Shown here: positions 58,846-64,000 of the stretch, piece by piece
Position numbering within the stretch: the first letter of the stretch is position 1
Layout of the letters: each line of letters begins with the position of its first letter
Source: Marasmius tenuissimus
Taxonomy: Eukaryota > Basidiomycota > Agaricomycetes > Agaricales > Marasmiaceae
Assembly: GCA_029532415.1 (NCBI GenBank)
Contig: JAQOTA010000050.1
Coordinates: 1,116,001-1,180,000 of the forward strand
Length of the DNA stretch: 64,000 nt
Direction of reading: 5' to 3'
Notes under the pieces: generated by a model
Database searches by the model: none
What the model was told of the DNA's origin: nothing
Seen by the model: only the letters and a program-made list of their open reading frames with translations
Translations under genes and position numbers: made by a program

Positions 58846-61278
58846 ATGAGCGCCCCAACTTATTTCGCCAATGCCCACGGCACAATCATAGGATCCAATG
58901 CCGATTTACGGAATGTGCATGGGAATGTAGTCACGTATAATTCTTACCAGTGCAATCATGGAGAGAGTCAAGTCGTTGAGTTGGTGCGTAGTACACTTCA
59001 TATAAAGATTTATCACCACTAATCCTCTGTCTAGAACGGGAAAACCTTTCGACGAATTTTCGACGGCGACTTGAATCTTCAACGCCATATTTCATCCCAA
59101 ATCATACCTGTTAACATCATGCCTGGAGGGGAGGTATTCACCTCCAGGGTGCCGCAGTCAATTGAATGCAGGATCACAACAGTCAGGAAAACAGTACATA
59201 CAACGAAGGTGACCGGGGTTGAGGGAATATTTACTGCAACAACATATGAGCCAGCAGACGAGAGTGACAACGGGTTCAAAATGGTGAGCACTAGTCTCGT
59301 AAATATCATTGGCACATTGTCCTGACTTGTAGCAGGTGCTGGATTGTGCCTTGAAGGCCGCGACAGCGTTGCGGTAAGCTGACTAGCTGCCTGTTCAGGT
59401 ATTACATAATATACAATGATACTGATGACATCGGACATCCAGGTCACCATTTCTCCATCAGCTATTTGCGTTCAGCGGACCCAACCTATCGACATTCATT
59501 GCGCATGATGGTAGGTTCCATGTTTGAAATTTTGGCTGTAGATACTGATTGATTGTAGAACTTGCAAATGGCAATGGATTTGGTCTTCAGTTTTGGAGAA
59601 AGAATTGGATTGTATATTACTACCTTCAATATACACGTGTATGTTTAGCCTTTGTGCTTTGTTTCACAGCTGACAGTGAGTGTCTTCAGTGGGTTGCAAT
59701 CAACTCTTTGCGTGGTGACGAGACAGTAGTATTTCTGGTGAGCTCACAGTGATTTATAGTATTGGCCAGTCAGTCACAGTGAACAGGTTGCGGATTGTTG
59801 GGGGGATTGGTTGATTAATCCCAAAACTCTGAGTTGGCAGTATGACCCAGCTTCTGTCGCCCTTGACCCACCAAGTGAAGAAAACCTCATACCATACCCC
59901 AACCTCCCCCCACTTTGCCAAGACACTGTTCGGCAGCTCAACACTGCCGAAATTGTTGCCTGTGTTGAGGAAACCCTTGGTGATGTTTTGTGCCTGGTGA
60001 CATCATTTAAGGGGAGGCGGATTGGCAATCTGTCAGGCTATGCCAAACATGGCTTCTTGACTTTTGGGGCCATTGTTGACTGGAACAAAGCCAGAATCCT
60101 TGCCCACCTTCCGTCCACTCCTCCTCTTGAGTGGTTTTGCAAGAGTAGGCATCCTGATGTCAAAGCCAGCCTTTCCAGCTCAGGTATGATGTCTCCCAAT
60201 CAACTCTGACTTCTATCCACTGACTAGTTCTAGTGCCCTGGCAAGTTGACCTTTCCTTCCGAAAGACTGGCAATTTTCATACAACCCTTGATTTTGGCTG
60301 GCACATTGCAGAGAAAGACTGCAACCAACTTTGGGCTGCCTTCCTCTGCCAGTCTCTTCCTCTCATTGATGATTCTGAGGATGTAGTGAGAGTTGGTAAG
60401 TGCCTGCTGAGTCTCACACCCTCCTCATCTGATCCTTCCACCCACTCAGTTTACATTGATAAAGTTGGATTTGAGCTAACAACCACCTTCCATCATGACC
60501 CCTCAACATCTTCAACACCAGCCTACCTCTTTGTTCCACCTCTCCCTGTTGAATCCATTAACAACATGCAATGTGTCCAATACCCGTTTTCTGGGCCTCT
60601 GTTCTACTGGAGCTGTGACCCACAAGGAGAGCAAATAATTGCTGAGGAGAAATGGGAGGAGTTTGGAATTCCCAAGCTGGAAATGAAGGCCTTGGTTGGT
60701 TCTAATTGGTATAGTGGGAGCTATGACTTTGTCCGAGAATGTCTCACATTGCGAAAATTTAATCTGGATGGGAGGCAGTATGCACAAGAGCATGGATATC
60801 TGGAACTCATACATGGCAAGTAACCTTTCTTTCTTTGCAAGGTTAAAATGATTGATGATCCTCTCCTTTCCCTCAGCGGATCCTCATGAAGTCCAGTTGG
60901 TGGTAGTACACAAGCAAGGCTTTGGCTCTGGAATGCCAATGAAGAGTCCAAGCAATGTATCAATGGATGATGGGTCCATGATAGGCAAGTACCATCTTCA
61001 CTCTGATATCCACACTTCTTACCATTGCTTCAGGAGGTTTAAAAATTATCAAGCCAGTTGAAGAACCAGAGCCAGACCCCCTGCACAAGTCTGAGACCTT
61101 GAGCAATCCCGTCGTACTCCGACATCCCACACCACTTTCTGAATGGTTGGCGCTACTAGAGGAGACCCGTGCAACATCTCAACGTCCACAGGAGGAGAGA
61201 GCGAAGGCAACAACCAGGGAATTGAAGAATCTCTGGTTGAAATCTGGTGCAGGATCTTCTCAAGGCCACAGATGTTGA
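58846..61278 (+). CDS. Family C, copy 3: intact, long C-terminal form
   Basis: All exons join in frame from ATG 58846 to TGA 61276-61278. It has diverged most at exon 2, which contains an extra stretch (M-P-G-G-E-V-F-T-S-R) before the V-R-K-T-V block. The conserved core is present: S-G-P-N-L-S-T-F-I-A-H-D, G-Y-A-K-H-G-F-L-T-F-G-A-I-V, V-P-W-Q-V-D-L-S-F-R-K-T-G and L-F-Y-W-S-C-D-P-Q-G-E-Q. Two GC-AG introns with the donor gcaagt are clear (60816-60876 and 60985-61033). The C-terminal domain matches C2 (I-K-P-V-E-E-P-E, P-L-S-E-W-L, E-E-R-A-K-A-T-T). It is followed by the same 3' flank as C2. Function is unknown. Confidence 0.8.
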
Positions 61279-61559
61279 CTCCCTTGCGAGATAACCTACT
61301 TACCAACTCTCTCCGAACATTCAGCAGGAGGCACAACAATTGTGCAGAGCAACCACGGGAATTTGCCGTGCCCTGTATCACTCAATAGGCCTACAGACAT
61401 CATTCCATATAGTTCTCCATAATTCATTATATATACAGACCCGCCGTACCCAACTACGTGTGACAAGGACAGTAAAACTACCTATGTACCATATTTATAT
61501 GCAGAGTTCTTCCAGTCAAGACTGTACTGTACACAATCCATATGTATACCACTCTTCCT
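61279..61559. other. C3 3' flank
   Basis: It shares the taggcctacagac segment and neighbouring sequence with the C2 flank. No gene is seen. Confidence 0.4.
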
Positions 61560-63180
61560 TCTGTGATAGCCCTGTCGCATGTGATGAAAACGAGATGCAG
61601 AAGAATGAAAATAATCTCTCAGTTTGGAGTGCTTGGGAGACAAAGCAGGCCACCGCATCGGTGAGATATCCAGGTGTTCCACCTTCAAAACAAGGCTCCA
61701 CGGTGTTACTGCAAGCGTGAAGGCAGGTCACTATGAAGTAGAAACCACAGTTGCTTTCTGAATTGTAACTTACCCTACTGCAAGCCACAAGAACACAGGG
61801 GACACTCATGATGGATGTTTCTTGTTATCGGCACTGTTACCAGACACAAGGAAGACTCCCCAGACAAACATGGAGCTCAAGACACCTGCCATCCCTGTTT
61901 TACACCTGAGTGGACAATGTGTTACGCAGCCAGGTTAATGAACCAGTAACCTACACGTACCAGACTATCGCAAAGCCACTAGCGACAGTCAGAGCGTATT
62001 GCAAAACCCATCAAGTAAGTCCTGTGCCCAAGAGGTACCTTGGGATTGATGTTAGGTAGCAATAAGTATGTGCTCAGCGACCTGGGAGCCTGAACATTGT
62101 TTCGAGAGGTCAGACCGTCGAGACTTGAATATGAATCCTAGGATGATGAGAGTATCGATACTGGGGCCTATACAAGACCTTTGGTGAATAACAACAGAAA
62201 GAAAGGGAGTAAAGTGTCATGTTGGGCAACAGCTACATTGAGGGATAAGTTTGACCTTCCATCTGAAAGGGCCAGGCCCAAACTCACTTACGACTGGTAG
62301 TCCCTCTTGAAGTGCTGGGGTTTGCATAAATAACGTAGGCGGTCTTCATAGGCAGAACGACAACACAGAGGCTTTTTTCATTAGCGAGCAGCCTTTATTT
62401 CTATTCAAAGGAAGGTATCAAGGAAAGCTGCTTGTGGATAAATAATGAATATGCACTCAGGCTGAGGTGTGAACATAAACCAGCAATGGTAGCCTTGTCA
62501 GAGGACATTGACCGTCTTGGCTTCCTCAATGTTGGATAAGCGGTTGACATTCTATAGCATTGCCACTTCCTCAGTGATGAGTTTGGACTCAGTGGCATCA
62601 CACTTAAGGATGGGCAATATCATGAGCATGAGCTTGTTGGGTGAACTGTAAAAGAGGCAGGGATGTTATGAAGACTGAGCTTGGAGAACATTAGCCTGAA
62701 GAGAAAAATAACACTATCATGTGTACCTTTCTAAGACAACCCCGTTCACTCACTAGCTTTTTCACATCTTCAGCCCTACCTAGCTACTTCATCCATATCT
62801 TCCACTCAAATCAAGTGCATTCTCGCCCACACCAAGAAGTTGAACAAGATAGAGAGGTCCTGGGATAGGATCTGAACACATATATGTAAAGATAAGAAAC
62901 AAGCAGGCTGTGCGAACGATAATGCTGATGAGTGCATTGGAAAGAACGACTTGGAGCTTGTTAAATCATTTCTCCACTGCCCTGTGTGAGTGAGAGAGCC
63001 GGTGTTATTTGGGTTGTTGATGTGGATGTGGTAAGAGTTCAAGTTCTCAGGGAGTTGTTGGACGATAATCCCATAGTTGAGCTCTCTTGCACCTGGGTCG
63101 TTCATGATGAACACTAAAATACTGCTGAAGTTGTGTTGGCAACTCAAGAGTAGATCAATTGGGGAGAACCTTTGAGCCTA
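61560..63180 (-). pseudogene. Family M, copy 5, shortened at the 5' end
   Basis: From 63109 down: M-N-D-P-G-A-R-E-L-N-Y-G-I-I-V-Q-Q-L-P-E-N-L, then after a change of frame L-Q-V-V-L-S-N-A-L-I-S-I-I-V-R-T-A and L-F-L-I-F-T-Y, a hydrophobic segment. Further pieces are at 62601-62401 (D-K-A-T-I-A-G-L-C-S-H-L) and 62400-62290 (Y-E-D-R-L-R-Y-L). The C-terminal part reaches about 61800. The start region with V-V-V-V-E found in M1-M4 is missing, and no A gene lies opposite, so the cassette array ends here. Confidence 0.4.
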
Positions 63181-63450
63181 ATTGTTGTAGCCATTGTTAA
63201 ACAATGGGGTTGTCGGTCTTGAACCTGCTCCCATGGATGGTTTACCTTTCCACAAAATTCCCAACTGGTCCCCCTTGCTGGAACACAGTTGAACCGTGAA
63301 AATACATCCTAACTATGAGGCTTCCTGATGAACAAGAGAAGGAGGCTCAAAGTGGTTGGTCATCGAGAGGTGTGAAGAGCTACTTGAATTCTGGGTGAAT
63401 AGCTATTCAGCCATGGTCATCAATGGTACACATGGTATACACTCACATAC

Positions 63451-63771
63451 TGTTGAATCCATGGACTATAATTAGATCCTGGTATATCTGAAGTCCCGGT
63501 TCATACTTCCCGCCATTGTATTATGCGGGACAATGCATACGCTATTGTTCTATTCTTCATTGTTCATTATGCTCATATGTACAATTTCTATTGTCGTCCT
63601 TATATGGTAACTCTATTGTCTTTACATGTATATAAGCTCGTAGTTCTCTACCTGAATCTATAGTGTGCTTGAGCTTCTACGTCTCGCCTCTACCTCTCTA
63701 AACTTCTCTCTGGTAAGTAGTAGTGTAGCCATGTTGTAGTCCTCTGCGCTAGGCATCATGCCAGCTCATCA
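63451..63771 (+). mobile_element. 5' LTR of a Ty1/copia-type retrotransposon
   Basis: The segment starts TGTTGAATCC and ends CTCATCA, so it has TG...CA ends, and holds a TATA box (tgtatataagc, 63628-63638) at a typical place for the U3/R boundary. It is immediately followed by a copia-type primer-binding site. The second LTR lies beyond the window, so the exact ends are inferred. Confidence 0.65.
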
Positions 63772-63784
63772 GGTTATGGGCCCC
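63772..63784 (+). promoter_or_regulatory. Copia-type primer-binding site
   Basis: ggttatgggcccc follows the LTR directly. It is complementary, allowing G-U pairs, to the anticodon-arm region of initiator tRNA-Met, the half-tRNA primer mode described for copia elements. It fixes the element as running left to right. Confidence 0.65.
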
Positions 63785-64000
63785 GGTTAGCCCGACTACA
63801 ATGACGAGCGCCCCTAGGCTGCTGTCATCGGCTAGCTAGGCTAGACCTGCATGTTGCCATCGACCTCTTAATTGAGTGCTCGATCTATGGCATTGATGTA
63901 CGTCCTTTGACGACATTGGATCTCAAGGATCCAATGCTCCTCGTTGAGCATAGCGCCTTGATGGCTGCTCCCTGTGTTGATTAGACGCATGCTAATGCTG
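63785..64000 (+). mobile_element. Start of the internal region of the copia-type element (cut by window end)
   Basis: Only 216 bp are available. A long gag start is not evident, and the element continues past 64000. Confidence 0.45.

Overview
This window is nuclear DNA of a basidiomycete fungus, most likely a mushroom-forming Agaricomycete. The evidence is short spliceosomal introns of about 50-70 nt interrupting nearly every coding stretch, a Plavaka-type transposase remnant, and protein families typical of Agaricomycete genomes. There are no bacterial-type operons, and I saw no CRISPR array, rRNA or tRNA.

The left part (1-15 kb) is ordinary but transposon-scarred. Two RING-finger genes are divergent: a minus-strand copy at 1533-2434 with two in-frame TGA codons and a plus-strand copy at 2662-3596. 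They are followed by a long, clearly recognisable DOA10/SSM4 (MARCH6-type) endoplasmic-reticulum E3 ubiquitin ligase gene at 5015-9532. Its frame is broken inside a small tandem repeat at 7451-7494. Next come a collapsed Plavaka transposon (10.5-11.8 kb, minus), an apparently functional fungal gene of unknown role (13.0-14.4 kb) and a GC-rich repeat block (14.45-15.06 kb).

The right part (15.7-63.2 kb) is dominated by one repeated cassette. Four gene families recur in the same relative order and orientation: M (minus), A (plus), B (minus), C (plus). The layout is A1 A2 B1 C1 | M1 A3 A4' M2 A5 B2 C2 | M3 A6 [X] M4 A7 B3 C3 | M5. A, B and M are full of frameshifts and stops in every copy. All three C genes read through as apparently intact spliced genes with conserved exon structure, including GC-AG introns. 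B and C are divergent and share a pyrimidine-rich intergenic region. M and A are also head to head. None of these families has a function I can assign with confidence. Copies of the cassette serve as empty-site controls for two nonautonomous DNA transposons: a 783-bp element with 207-bp terminal inverted repeats and a 9-bp target duplication (44152-44934, Mutator-like), and a 969-bp element with an 8-bp duplication (37807-38775, hAT-like).

At the right edge (63451 onward) a Ty1/copia-type LTR retrotransposon begins and runs out of the window. Exon boundaries given below were inferred by eye from frame, splice signals and comparison among copies. In the degenerate families the limits are approximate.
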